This document shows positions 8,015 through 15,448 of a stretch of DNA of 64,000 nucleotides, in pieces. Within the stretch, counting starts at the first letter, position 1. Each line of letters begins with the position of its first letter. Position numbers and translations under genes: made by a program. Under the pieces are notes generated by a model. It searched no databases. It was not told the DNA's origin and was given only the letters and a program-made list of their open reading frames with translations. Location: positions 18,661-82,660 of the forward strand of contig PMHJ01000014.1 in the NCBI GenBank assembly GCA_003158175.1, read 5' to 3'. The stretch comes from Candidatus Cybelea septentrionalis. GTDB lineage: Bacteria > Vulcanimicrobiota > Vulcanimicrobiia > Vulcanimicrobiales > Vulcanimicrobiaceae.

Positions 8015-9215
8015 TCCGGCTCCCGTCGTCGCCGGTCGCGACCACACGGCGCAAGAGCTTTACGACCGCGTCGCCGCCCTAGGTCCGTCACCCTTTTCCA
8101 TCGAGCAGCGGACGCGCGCTCTCGACCGCTTCATTTCGTTACGCAGCGGCCGCGAAAAGCCGGGGCGCTTCTGGCGCGTCGACTTCGAATCCGTCGCACC
8201 CGAGGCAAGAGCGATCGATCTGAGCGCCGCAAACGTGCGCGTGGAAAATAACGATCCGGCAATCTTTGTTTGCGACCTGGCGACCGCCGCGCGCGAATCT
8301 CCCGAGCTTTTCGCCCGCGCCTTCGGAACGACCGGCATCGCGGCCACAAAGTTCGGCTCGCTTGCAGCGGCCTTCGCGCAGTGCGGCGTCTTCGTGCACG
8401 TTCCAGCCGACCGCGCCTGTGACGACCCCGTCGTCATCCGTTATACTGCGCCTGCCGGAGCGGCAATCTTTCCGTGGAGCATCGTTCTCGCCGAGCGTGG
8501 TGCGCGCGTCACGATCGTCGAACGTCTCGAAGGCGGCGCCGGAGCCTTCCTCTGCGGTGCCACCGAGGTCGTTACGGAAGAACGCGCCGACGTGCATTAT
8601 GCCGCTCTCCAGCAAGTCGACGACGGCGCGCGGATTATCTGGAGCCGAGCCGCTCGTCCCGGACCCGAGGCGCGGATGTCATGGGCATCGGCCGAGCTCG
8701 GCGGCGAGCTTGCCGCCAGCGATCTCTCCGTTTCGATCGAAGCGCCCGGCGCCGAGGCGAATCTCACGGCAATCTTCTTTCCGCGCGGTTCGCAGCACGT
8801 CGATGTGGTGAGCACCGTCGAGCACCGTGCCGGTGACGCAACTTCCGAAACGATCGTGAAGACGGCCGCTCGGGAACGCGGACAGGCGCGCTTTCTCGGC
8901 AACATTCGCATCGCGCCCCACGCTCAAGGAAGCGATGCGCGTTTACGCGATGATGCGCTGCTGCTTTCGCCAACCGCTCACGTCGATTCGGTCCCGGCGC
9001 TCGAAATCGGCGCGAACGTCGTCAAGGCCTACCACGGCGCGACCGTCGGCGCGATCGATGCCGAGCAAATCTTCTACATGGAGAGCCGCGGGCTCGAACG
9101 CGGCGCCGCAGAACGCATGATCGCGCTTGGTTTTTTCGAGCCGGCCATCGAGCGCTTTCCGACCGCAGCGCTGCGCGATGAAATTCGCGCGTCCCTGGCG
9201 GCCAAGCTTTCGTGA
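8007..9215 (+). CDS. sufD: Fe-S cluster assembly protein SufD
   Basis: A SufB/SufD-family protein of about 402 residues. The C-terminal VKAYHGATVGAIDAEQIFY and ESRGL segments are of SufD rather than SufB type, since SufB has a different HEATTS-like motif. SufD partners SufB and SufC in the scaffold complex. TTG 8007 was chosen because GAGGAG lies ten bases upstream, overlapping the end of sufC; GTG 7998 or 7989 are alternatives. The usual Cys before the HGAT motif is Ala-Tyr here. No SufB gene is adjacent, so this protein may form a homodimer or pair with a distant SufB. Confidence 0.85.
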   Translation: MPSPAPVVAGRDHTAQELYDRVAALGPSPFSIEQRTRALDRFISLRSGREKPGRFWRVDFESVAPEARAIDLSAANVRVENNDPAIFVCDLATAARESPELFARAFGTTGIAATKFGSLAAAFAQCGVFVHVPADRACDDPVVIRYTAPAGAAIFPWSIVLAERGARVTIVERLEGGAGAFLCGATEVVTEERADVHYAALQQVDDGARIIWSRAARPGPEARMSWASAELGGELAASDLSVSIEAPGAEANLTAIFFPRGSQHVDVVSTVEHRAGDATSETIVKTAARERGQARFLGNIRIAPHAQGSDARLRDDALLLSPTAHVDSVPALEIGANVVKAYHGATVGAIDAEQIFYMESRGLERGAAERMIALGFFEPAIERFPTAALRDEIRASLAAKLS

Positions 9216-9233
9216 CGCAAACGCTGCGCGCCC

Positions 9234-9257
9234 CCTTCGACTCCGCTCACGGTGACA
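9234..9257 (+). repeat. Dispersed palindromic repeat, copy 1
   Basis: CCTTCGACTCCGCTCACGGT followed by GACA resembles the other copies (core CCTTCGAC..GCTCA.GATGACA). It lies in the short gap between sufD and the proposed sufS ATG. The right arm is slightly degenerate (GGTGA for GGATGA). Confidence 0.5.
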
Positions 9258-9262
9258 AGAGC

Positions 9263-10483
9263 ATGGAGCGCATCATTGCCGATTTTCCGATTCTGGCGCG
9301 GCCGACGTCGCGCGGGAAACGGCTGGTCTATCTCGACTCCGCAGCGACGTCGCAGAAACCGCGAGCCGTCATCCAGGCGCTCGTGGATTATTACGAGCAA
9401 TATAATGCGAACATCCATCGCGGAGTCTACGAGATCGCCCAACGCGCCACGGACGAGTACGAGCACGCTCGCGTCAAGCTCGCGCGTTTTATCGGTGCCC
9501 AGACCTCCGAGGTCGTCTGGGTCCGCAACACCACCGAGGCAATAAACTTAGTCGCCTACTCGTGGGGCGACCACAACATAACCGCAGGCGATGCCATCCT
9601 GCTCACCGAGCTCGAGCATCATTCGGATCTCGTTCCGTGGCAGCTTCTCGCGCAGCGAACCGGCGCGCAGCTGCGTTTCATTCCGGTCGACGCTCGCGGA
9701 ATCCACATTCTGGACGATCTCGACCGGCTGCTCGACGGCTGCAAATTCGTTGCCGTCTCTCACGTCAGCAATACGCTGGGAACCATAGCGCCGCTGGAAA
9801 CCATCATCCCCCGCGCGCACGCTGCCGGTGCGGTCGTGCTCGTGGACGGGGCGCAAGGTGCCCCGCATCTTCCTCTCGACGTCAAGGCACTCGATGCCGA
9901 TTTTTACGCCTTTAGCGGCCACAAGATGCTTGGGCCGACCGGAATCGGATGTCTCTACGGGAAGCGCGCACTCTTGGAAGCGATGCCACCGTTTCTCTCC
10001 GGCGGCGACATGATTCGTAAGGTCGAATACACTCGGACCACTTTTAACGATCCGCCGCGGCGGTTCGAGGCCGGGACGAGCAACATCGCCGACTCCATCG
10101 CATTCGGCGTTGCCGCCGACTATCTAACGGCGCTCGGTATGCCGTGGGTTCGCGAGCACGAGCGCGCGCTGACCGGTTACGCGCTCGAACGCCTTGCCGC
10201 GCTCGAGCCGCGCGGCCTTGCGATCTACGGGCCGCGGGATCCGCAGCGCAGCTCCGGCGTAATATCGTTCAATTTTGCCGACATTCATCCACACGATCTT
10301 GCTTCGATTCTCGACACCGAAGGCATTTGCATACGGGCAGGTCATCACTGCACGATGCCGCTGATGGAGAAATCCGGCTGGAGCGCCACCGCTCGCGCCT
10401 CGTTCTACATCTACAACACCGAGGCCGACGTCGACGCGCTTTATGAAGGCCTCGAAAAGGCCGCGCGCGTCTTTCACATCTGA
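9263..10483 (+). CDS. sufS: Cysteine desulfurase SufS
   Basis: A class V aminotransferase-fold, PLP-dependent cysteine desulfurase of 406 residues. The PLP lysine is Lys221 in FSGHKMLGPTG and the catalytic cysteine is Cys363 in RAGHHCTMP, both as in SufS. It takes sulfur from cysteine and hands it to SufU. I prefer ATG 9263, where the protein begins close to the conserved ADFPIL motif; an in-frame GTG at 9212 would place the dispersed repeat at 9234-9257 inside the coding region. The sufU ATG follows the stop codon directly. Confidence 0.93.
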   Translation: MERIIADFPILARPTSRGKRLVYLDSAATSQKPRAVIQALVDYYEQYNANIHRGVYEIAQRATDEYEHARVKLARFIGAQTSEVVWVRNTTEAINLVAYSWGDHNITAGDAILLTELEHHSDLVPWQLLAQRTGAQLRFIPVDARGIHILDDLDRLLDGCKFVAVSHVSNTLGTIAPLETIIPRAHAAGAVVLVDGAQGAPHLPLDVKALDADFYAFSGHKMLGPTGIGCLYGKRALLEAMPPFLSGGDMIRKVEYTRTTFNDPPRRFEAGTSNIADSIAFGVAADYLTALGMPWVREHERALTGYALERLAALEPRGLAIYGPRDPQRSSGVISFNFADIHPHDLASILDTEGICIRAGHHCTMPLMEKSGWSATARASFYIYNTEADVDALYEGLEKAARVFHI

Positions 10484-10873
10484 ATGGACGATTTCTACCG
10501 AGACTACATCCTCGACCATTACCGCAGTCCGCGCAACTTCGGAACTCTCGAGCAGCCCGACGTAGCGGCCGAAGACGTTAATCCGCTCTGCGGTGACCAA
10601 ATCCGCGTAGAGCTCAAGCTCGACGACGGCAAGATCAGCGACGTGCGTTTCTCCGGAAAGGGCTGCGCCATCAGTCAGGCTTCGACTTCGATGCTGCTGG
10701 AGACGGTGAAGGGAATGAAACTCACCGACGTCGCGCAGTTGCCTAAGGACGCCGTTTTGGAAAACGTCGGAATCGGAATCAGTCCAACCCGCATGAAATG
10801 CGCGATGCTTGGCTTGCGCGTGCTCAAGAGCGCCGCAATCGGCAAACTAGCCGACTGGCCCGACGAAGAATAA
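10484..10873 (+). CDS. sufU: SufU-type sulfur transfer/scaffold protein
   Basis: A 129-residue protein of the SufU branch of the IscU fold. Metal and sulfur ligands are Cys36 and Asp38 (NPLCGDQ), Cys61 (GKGCAIS) and Cys106 (MKCAMLG), matching the zinc-dependent sulfurtransferase SufU that accepts sulfur from SufS. The N-terminus YRDYILDHYRSPRNFG is classic. It is the last gene of the suf run, immediately after the sufS stop. A nested inverted repeat lies just downstream. Confidence 0.93.
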   Translation: MDDFYRDYILDHYRSPRNFGTLEQPDVAAEDVNPLCGDQIRVELKLDDGKISDVRFSGKGCAISQASTSMLLETVKGMKLTDVAQLPKDAVLENVGIGISPTRMKCAMLGLRVLKSAAIGKLADWPDEE

Positions 10874-10890
10874 ATAAATCACGGTTTCCG

Positions 10891-11027
10891 TAGGAAGCCC
10901 TGATTTAGTCCAGATCGCCCTTCGACTCGCTACGCTCGCTCAGGACAGGCATCGCCGAAGGGTGAAGTTTACTATGGTAAATGAGCCCCCGAGCCGACGA
11001 AGAGCTGGGCTAAATCAGGGCTTCCTA
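10891..11027. repeat. Nested inverted-repeat element (MITE-like) between convergent genes
   Basis: Perfect 18-base outer arms TAGGAAGCCCTGATTTAG (10891-10908) and its reverse complement (11010-11027) enclose a 137-base unit. Inside, CCCTTCG (10918-10924) and CGAAGGG (10956-10962) form a second hairpin containing one copy of the dispersed repeat. The right outer arm supplies the stop codon of the minus-strand gene ending at 11025. No coding capacity. It could also act as a two-way transcription barrier between the convergent genes. Confidence 0.75.
10918..10947 (+). repeat. Dispersed palindromic repeat, copy 2
   Basis: CCCTTCGACTCGCTACGCTC followed by GCTCAGGACA. Same outline as copies 1, 3 and 4, with a longer centre that can itself fold (CGCTACGCTCG). 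It sits within the larger nested inverted-repeat element. Confidence 0.55.
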
Positions 11028-11717
11028 CTGTGGTTTGATCCAGTAGTGGTCGGTAATTTGTAAACCACCCGGACCCGGCGCTACCGTGAACGTGGCGTAG
11101 TACTCCACTCCGCCCGATTTGACGTCGGCCGTCACCAGGTAGTTCGAGTTAGCCTGCGGGGTCGAACGAATGGACTCGATCTGTGACTCGCCGCTCATGA
11201 ACGTTTCGCTTGCGCTTCCGCTCGCGAGATACGTGCTCGCCGTCGCGCGGTCACCGCGCGCGAGCGCGCCGAGATAGGAGCGCACGACCGACGCGGCGGG
11301 GTCTGCAGCGGGCGCTTTAGGAGGCGCGGACGGTTCGGGCGTCACAACCGCGATCGGCCTCGCCGTCGCGACGATCGCCTTCCTCGTGGCCGTAGCGACC
11401 GGGGCCGGCGCTCGCGTCGGCGTCGCGCTGGGAGCCGGTGCGGCGCTCGGCGTTGACGTTGGCGTTGTCTTCGCCGGCTTCTTTGTGGGCGCGGGCGATG
11501 CGGTCGGCGGCGGCGTAGGCGTTGGAGTGGTCATCGGTGACGGCGTAGCCGACGCCATCGAGGTCGGCGACGGCAGAGGCGTCACTGACGGCATGGACGC
11601 TTGCGCGAGCGCGGGTTGCGCCGGGCGCTGGGGAGCGTTGGAGCCGCCGAAAAAGTGCGCGAGCACGCCCCCTAAAAGGAGGCCAGCCAGAATCACGACG
11701 ACGATGAGGGGGAACAC
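11025..11717 (-). CDS. Membrane-anchored protein with Pro/Thr-rich linker and small C-terminal domain
   Basis: Not assigned to a family. From GTG 11717 it has a membrane helix at once (FPLIVVVILAGLLLGGVLAHFF), a ~110-residue Pro/Thr/Ala/Ser-rich linker and a C-terminal ~80-residue domain (SVVRSYLGALARGDRATAS...HYWIKPQ) resembling the NTF2/SnoaL-like extracytoplasmic domains of envelope proteins. The frame continues upstream as an Arg-rich stretch to a CTG at 11783 that overlaps the preceding stop as CTGA. That would give a normal positive-inside cytoplasmic tail, so the true start may be there. The stop codon lies in the arm of the inverted-repeat element. Confidence 0.65.
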   Translation of the reverse strand: MFPLIVVVILAGLLLGGVLAHFFGGSNAPQRPAQPALAQASMPSVTPLPSPTSMASATPSPMTTPTPTPPPTASPAPTKKPAKTTPTSTPSAAPAPSATPTRAPAPVATATRKAIVATARPIAVVTPEPSAPPKAPAADPAASVVRSYLGALARGDRATASTYLASGSASETFMSGESQIESIRSTPQANSNYLVTADVKSGGVEYYATFTVAPGPGGLQITDHYWIKPQ

Positions 11718-11779
11718 TGGAAGTCCTCGGCCCGAGGGTTCGTCGTCGCCGCGTCGCCGGCGAGGCGGCTCCCTTCCGT

Positions 11780-12181
11780 TCAGGGTGTCAGCCGTTCGGA
11801 CAGCGCGTCGCGAAGCGCTGCGGGCAGCGCCGTAACGAGTTCCGGCCGCTCCGAGACAAAGAGCACCGTCGCTTCCTTGAGTAGGTCCGGATTACTTCGC
11901 GCGTACGCCAGCAATGCCGCGGCGGCTCCGTTTTCGCGCCGAGCGATGCTCTCTAACGTCGTGCCGGCACCCTCGGCCGCATCTTCGGAGGACTCCCCGC
12001 GTTCTCGAAACGCGGTAAAGACCGATTCGACGAACGCCGGATACGCTTCCGAAGGCATCGTCGAAATCCCGCGTTCGTAGAAAGCGGCGAGATCGGCCTC
12101 GTCAATCTTCGCGAGAAGCTTCTCGAATCTACCTACCAGCATATCGGCCGGCACGTTCCCGAAGGACATCGGTCGATTCAT
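11780..12181 (-). CDS. Hypothetical cytoplasmic protein
   Basis: A 133-residue, acidic, helix-rich protein with no signal peptide or membrane segment (for example FEKLLAKIDEADLAAFYERG and YARSNPDLLKEATVLFVSERPEL). I do not recognise a family. Its stop overlaps a possible CTG start of the membrane-anchored linker protein downstream, which suggests the two are expressed together. It starts at ATG 12181 and is divergent from the small plus-strand gene at 12231. Confidence 0.6.
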   Translation of the reverse strand: MNRPMSFGNVPADMLVGRFEKLLAKIDEADLAAFYERGISTMPSEAYPAFVESVFTAFRERGESSEDAAEGAGTTLESIARRENGAAAALLAYARSNPDLLKEATVLFVSERPELVTALPAALRDALSERLTP

Positions 12182-12230
12182 TTATCCTTGGCAGCAGGCA
12201 GCTCCTCGATGCGGCAGAAATTGTCTTTCC

Positions 12231-12548
12231 ATGATCCGAGTGAAGGTGCCGCTCGATCTCCACGCCGTCACCCAAGACGGCTCTGGTGCCTTCGCGCTTG
12301 CCACGCCGCTGCGCATTCGCGACCTCCTTGGATTCGCCGTTCGAGAAGCGATCGGGACGCGCGCTCCCGGTGATAAGTTCTCGCGTAGCGTCCATCGTAC
12401 GTTGGCCGGCCTTTGCGCCGGCGACTTTACGGTCGACGTCAACGGACGCACTTTTGCCGATCCGGACGCAGTGGTCGTCTGCGAGGGCAACGTTGATATT
12501 CGTTTCTTCCTGAGCCAGCGACGGAGGACAGCTCCGAACCGAAAGTAG
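12231..12548 (+). CDS. Hypothetical small protein
   Basis: A 105-residue open frame from ATG 12231. It has alternating strands and helices (MIRVKVPLDLHAV, IRDLLGFAVREAIG, FTVDVNGRTFADPDAVVVCEG) consistent with a folded alpha/beta protein, but no family is recognised. It is divergent from the hypothetical gene at 11780. No clear ribosome binding site is visible. Coding status is plausible from codon pattern only. Confidence 0.45.
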   Translation: MIRVKVPLDLHAVTQDGSGAFALATPLRIRDLLGFAVREAIGTRAPGDKFSRSVHRTLAGLCAGDFTVDVNGRTFADPDAVVVCEGNVDIRFFLSQRRRTAPNRK

Positions 12549-12662
12549 ACACAGCGGACGGTTGCTCTTGCAGCGGGTGATACTGTAGAAGAAAAGCTGT
12601 TCGAGCCAGAAACGGAGCACACAATCAAACTTGGCCTCGTCCTGGTTACCGCGCTCCTGGCG

Positions 12663-13379
12663 GTGCGACCGGCGCTCCCGGATATTCGGTACGATTTGGC
12701 AGGCGAGGACGTGTATCGGATCGAGTCTACCTCGACGGTTTCGAGAGTCTCCTATGCCGGTACCGAAAACCTATCGATCAAGCAAGACGGCAAGCGCACG
12801 CGTTTCGAAGCGCGAGCGCGATATCTTCGCTACTCTCCGGACGGCAAGAGCAGCGCGGACGCCCGATTCGTCACCGAACTTCTACCGAACGGCTCGTTCG
12901 AAGGCCGCGTTGACGACGACCCAGACTTTCTGACGATCCTCAACCAACCATTTGCCGTGCAGCTTGACCCTGCAACGCTACGAGATTTGCGCGAGTTGCG
13001 CGGTGCCGTTCCCTTCGCAGCGAACTCTCCGCTCGGCGGGGACTCGGTGCTCCACGGTTCCTTGCGGCCCGGTGCGAGCGGCTCGATCGACGGGCGTCCC
13101 AGTGTGGCTGTACGTTTCCAAGCCGTCGGACCAATGACCGGAACGTTGCCCCAAAGCACGGACGCCGGCATTTCGGGCACCATGCGGATGGAGGGCACGG
13201 CGTACTACTCGCTCGACGATGCGATGCTTCTGGGACTCAGCGCGAAGCTAACAATCGACGCGCGTCTTCGTCAAAGTCATCCGGCCGTCTTCATACCGGT
13301 GCACATCACCTATAGCCGAGCCATTCGCGTGGCGCAGCATGCGCGGGACGTCGGTCAGGCGGTCAAAATGCTCCGATGA
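12663..13379 (+). CDS. Secreted protein of unknown function, start uncertain
   Basis: From GTG 12663 the product is 238 residues, beta-rich, with repeated strand/turn segments and no recognised family. The frame is open upstream and reads IKLGLVLVTALLAVRPALP just before and across the GTG, a clear signal peptide. The first plausible initiation site for that peptide is ATC at 12624, preceded by GGAG with six bases of spacing (12614-12617); CTG 12597 is another option. A lumenal or outer-surface location is therefore likely. The last 17 bases overlap the convergent gene. Confidence 0.65.
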   Translation: MRPALPDIRYDLAGEDVYRIESTSTVSRVSYAGTENLSIKQDGKRTRFEARARYLRYSPDGKSSADARFVTELLPNGSFEGRVDDDPDFLTILNQPFAVQLDPATLRDLRELRGAVPFAANSPLGGDSVLHGSLRPGASGSIDGRPSVAVRFQAVGPMTGTLPQSTDAGISGTMRMEGTAYYSLDDAMLLGLSAKLTIDARLRQSHPAVFIPVHITYSRAIRVAQHARDVGQAVKMLR

Positions 13380-13758
13380 GCTCGACTTGCAGCGGATGAC
13401 GGAACGGCTGCTCGCGTAGCTCCGTCAACGGCGTTAAAGCCAAATGGTTTTGATGGCAGTCGATCAGCATTTCGATCGCACGCTTGACCGAGCCGGACTC
13501 TTCAACGTATTTAGCTAGCTTTTTCTTGAAGTAGGCCCGCGGATCGCGTAAAACCTTGGCGTAGTACGGGTCGTCGGTCAAGCCCGCGGAATCCACGCCC
13601 TCTTTGGGAACGAGCCACACGAACCACGGATCTTCGCTCTGGCGGTATCCGATCAGCACTAACGGGATGGCTCTTGCAGATGTCAGGTTCGGCACGAAAC
13701 TGCACATCGTGTAGGCATCCAGCGAGATTTCCGTGGGGTCGATCACGGCTTGTTGCAT
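13363..13758 (-). CDS. Hypothetical protein behind a structured leader
   Basis: A 131-residue cytoplasmic-looking protein of no recognised family (TMCSFVPNLTSARAIPLVLIGYRQ, then a helical charged C-terminal half). ATG 13758 is preceded by AGGTG with about eight bases of spacing, so the start is sound. Upstream on the same strand lies a strong intrinsic terminator at 13794-13837 with no gene before it, which suggests attenuation of this gene or a separate small RNA. The tail overlaps the secreted-protein gene by 17 bases. Confidence 0.6.
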   Translation of the reverse strand: MQQAVIDPTEISLDAYTMCSFVPNLTSARAIPLVLIGYRQSEDPWFVWLVPKEGVDSAGLTDDPYYAKVLRDPRAYFKKKLAKYVEESGSVKRAIEMLIDCHQNHLALTPLTELREQPFRHPLQVELIGAF

Positions 13759-13793
13759 TCAGTTTCACCTCTAACTCGGGAGAGGTTCCAAGG

Positions 13794-13837
13794 AAACAAA
13801 AAACCGCTTCTTCTCTGTAAAGGGAGCGAAGCGGTTT
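13794..13837 (-). terminator. Intrinsic terminator/attenuator on the minus strand
   Basis: A perfect 10-bp stem (AAACCGCTTC 13801-13810 with GAAGCGGTTT 13828-13837) and a 17-base loop is followed on the minus strand by a run of T residues. No minus-strand gene lies upstream before the sigma-factor gene, so it probably ends a leader or small RNA and sits about 40 bases before the ATG at 13758. Confidence 0.65.
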
Positions 13838-13940
13838 CCTACTGGGTTCGGGCCGGCGGCCCGAGCGAAATCGGCATGGCGACCTTTTAGAAACGAGGGT
13901 AAATTTCCCTGCGCCTGCGAGCGCACACCGGCGGTTTTGA

Positions 13941-14030
13941 GGAGTTTTCTCCCACGATGTGAAACCACCGGCCCTAGCGGTGGTGTCGGGGGCACTGTAT
14001 GAGCGCGCCTGCACCACTCCTTCGTGGGAG
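13941..14030 (+). promoter_or_regulatory. Structured leader with competing hairpins over the sigma-factor ribosome binding site
   Basis: CTCCCACGA (13949-13957) is the exact complement of TCGTGGGAG (14022-14030), whose GGGAG is the ribosome binding site for GTG 14036. The same CTCC can instead pair with GGAG at 13941-13944 (loop TTTT). Between the two long arms is a further hairpin, CCACCG/CGGTGG (13965-13970/13978-13983). The layout allows on/off control of sigma-factor translation; function is inference. Confidence 0.5.
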
Positions 14031-14035
14031 TATAC

Positions 14036-14686
14036 GTGCCATCAGCGACTCCATCGGGCCGGACGGCGGCCGCGCGGACGGCTGCGGTCGCGCAGACGGC
14101 GGCGGCCTCGATTCCGAGCGTCGAAAAGTTTGAGAGGATCGTCGACGACTACCAGCGCCGCCTCTACGGGTTTGCACTACGAATGACGGGAAACCGAGAG
14201 GACGCTGAAGAGATCGTTCAAGACGCTTTCGTGCGCGCCTATCGCGCCCTTGGCAAAATGTCGCTCGAGCAACGCGCCGATCTGCGGCTGCAGCCGTGGC
14301 TCTATACGATTACGCTGAACGTCACCCGCAATCGGCTCCGCAGCAAGCGCCCCGTCAACGTGGCCCTCGATGCGCTCGCCGACCCCGATGCTCTGTTGCG
14401 CGAATCGAACGAGGGGCCGCCTCAACCCGAGAGAATCGTCGAGCAAAACACTGAGATCGCGCTCGTCGAGCGCGCACTGCTCCAGCTACCGATGCATTTG
14501 CGTGCTGCGGCGACTCTACGCTTCATCGAAGGGCGCAGTCACCCGGAGATCGCCGAAATTCTTAACCAGCCGATCGGAACGGTGAAGTCGCACGTTCATC
14601 GAGCCGTACGCATCCTGCGACGCATTCTCGGCCCGCAGATCGGAAGATTCAACCCGGAAGGAGTTCCCGCTCATGCGTTGTCGTGA
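14036..14686 (+). CDS. ECF-type RNA polymerase sigma factor
   Basis: A 216-residue group 4 (ECF) sigma factor. Region 2 is YQRRLYGFALRMTGNREDAEE with VQDAFVRAYRAL, and region 4 is LPMHLRAAATLRFIEGRSH with IGTVKSHVHRAVRILRR. A ~25-residue Ala/Thr-rich extension precedes region 2. I chose GTG 14036 because GGGAG (14026-14030) sits five bases upstream; GTG 14024 is inside that element. It overlaps by 14 bases the gene for a zinc anti-sigma/alkyltransferase fusion, its likely cognate regulator. Target promoters are unknown. Confidence 0.9.
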   Translation: MPSATPSGRTAAARTAAVAQTAAASIPSVEKFERIVDDYQRRLYGFALRMTGNREDAEEIVQDAFVRAYRALGKMSLEQRADLRLQPWLYTITLNVTRNRLRSKRPVNVALDALADPDALLRESNEGPPQPERIVEQNTEIALVERALLQLPMHLRAAATLRFIEGRSHPEIAEILNQPIGTVKSHVHRAVRILRRILGPQIGRFNPEGVPAHALS

Positions 14687-15404
14687 CGTCGATGCATTAT
14701 GGGACGAGCTTCGCGGCGAGTGCCAAGCCTCGCTAAAGGAGACCGTCCATACTCATCTTCGAGCCTGTCCGTCCTGTCAGGCGGTTTACGAGCAATACGC
14801 TGGGGTTGCCTACTGCCTCTCCTGTCTGCCGCTTCCCGAACCTTCGTGCGACCTCACGAAAAAGGTCATCCAGCACCTTGCGATGCTCAAGGGCGCGATG
14901 GCCGCGCCGATCGTGCTCTCTGCGATCTCGACGCCGCTGGGACGCGTCTATGCCGGATTCAAAGACAATCGCATCGCCTACCTTAGCCTGGACACCGGCG
15001 ATTCACCCGAAGAAGTTGCCGCCCGGGCCGGGCGCCGTTTACGTCGCCGCGTCGTGCAGGGACAGGCGCCGCCATGGCTCGTGAGCGCCATCGAACGATT
15101 CTTCAGTACCTGGAAGGTCGATGACGAGGTCGTTGATATCAGCAATCTCACACCGTTCGAACAAGCCGTGCTCCGGGCGGCGGCCCGCATCCCGCCCGGT
15201 GAAGTTCGTTCGTACGCATGGGTCGCGACGCAGATCGGCCGGCCCAAAGCGGCGCGCGCAGTCGGCCGCGTGATGGCGCGCAATCCGCTTCCGCTGCTCT
15301 TTCCGTGCCACCGCGTCGTCGACTCGTCGGGAGAGCTGCACGACTATTTTTATGGACTGGAAATGAAGGCGCGGCTTCTTCAAATGGAGGGCTACCGCGG
15401 CTAG
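14673..15404 (+). CDS. Zinc-binding anti-sigma domain fused to O6-alkylguanine-DNA alkyltransferase
   Basis: A 243-residue fusion. Residues 1-60 match a zinc anti-sigma (ZAS/zf-HC2) domain: Cys3 followed by H28-x3-C32-x2-C35. Residues ~75-243 are an Ogt/MGMT-type alkyltransferase with the N-terminal ISTPLGRVYAG strand, the DNA-binding region TPFEQAVLRAAARIPPGEV and the suicidal PCHRV site at Cys212, then YGLEMKARLL. MGMT proteins irreversibly move alkyl groups from O6-guanine to that Cys. Co-encoded with an ECF sigma factor and overlapping it, the protein may hold the sigma until Cys212 is alkylated. There is no membrane segment, so sensing would be cytosolic. The signalling role is inference. 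Confidence 0.85.
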   Translation: MRCRDVDALWDELRGECQASLKETVHTHLRACPSCQAVYEQYAGVAYCLSCLPLPEPSCDLTKKVIQHLAMLKGAMAAPIVLSAISTPLGRVYAGFKDNRIAYLSLDTGDSPEEVAARAGRRLRRRVVQGQAPPWLVSAIERFFSTWKVDDEVVDISNLTPFEQAVLRAAARIPPGEVRSYAWVATQIGRPKAARAVGRVMARNPLPLLFPCHRVVDSSGELHDYFYGLEMKARLLQMEGYRG

Positions 15405-15448
15405 AAGCCAACCTTAGCGAACGTGGCGATTCGCGTACCTTTCATCAG

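Noticed and set aside
9212-9262. GTG 9212 as the sufS start
   Set aside because: It would translate the dispersed repeat into a non-conserved N-terminus; ATG 9263 fits the family length better.
11386-11835. Plus-strand Gly/Val-rich open frame
   Set aside because: Shadow of the Pro/Thr-rich linker of the minus-strand membrane-anchored gene; no ribosome binding site or family match.
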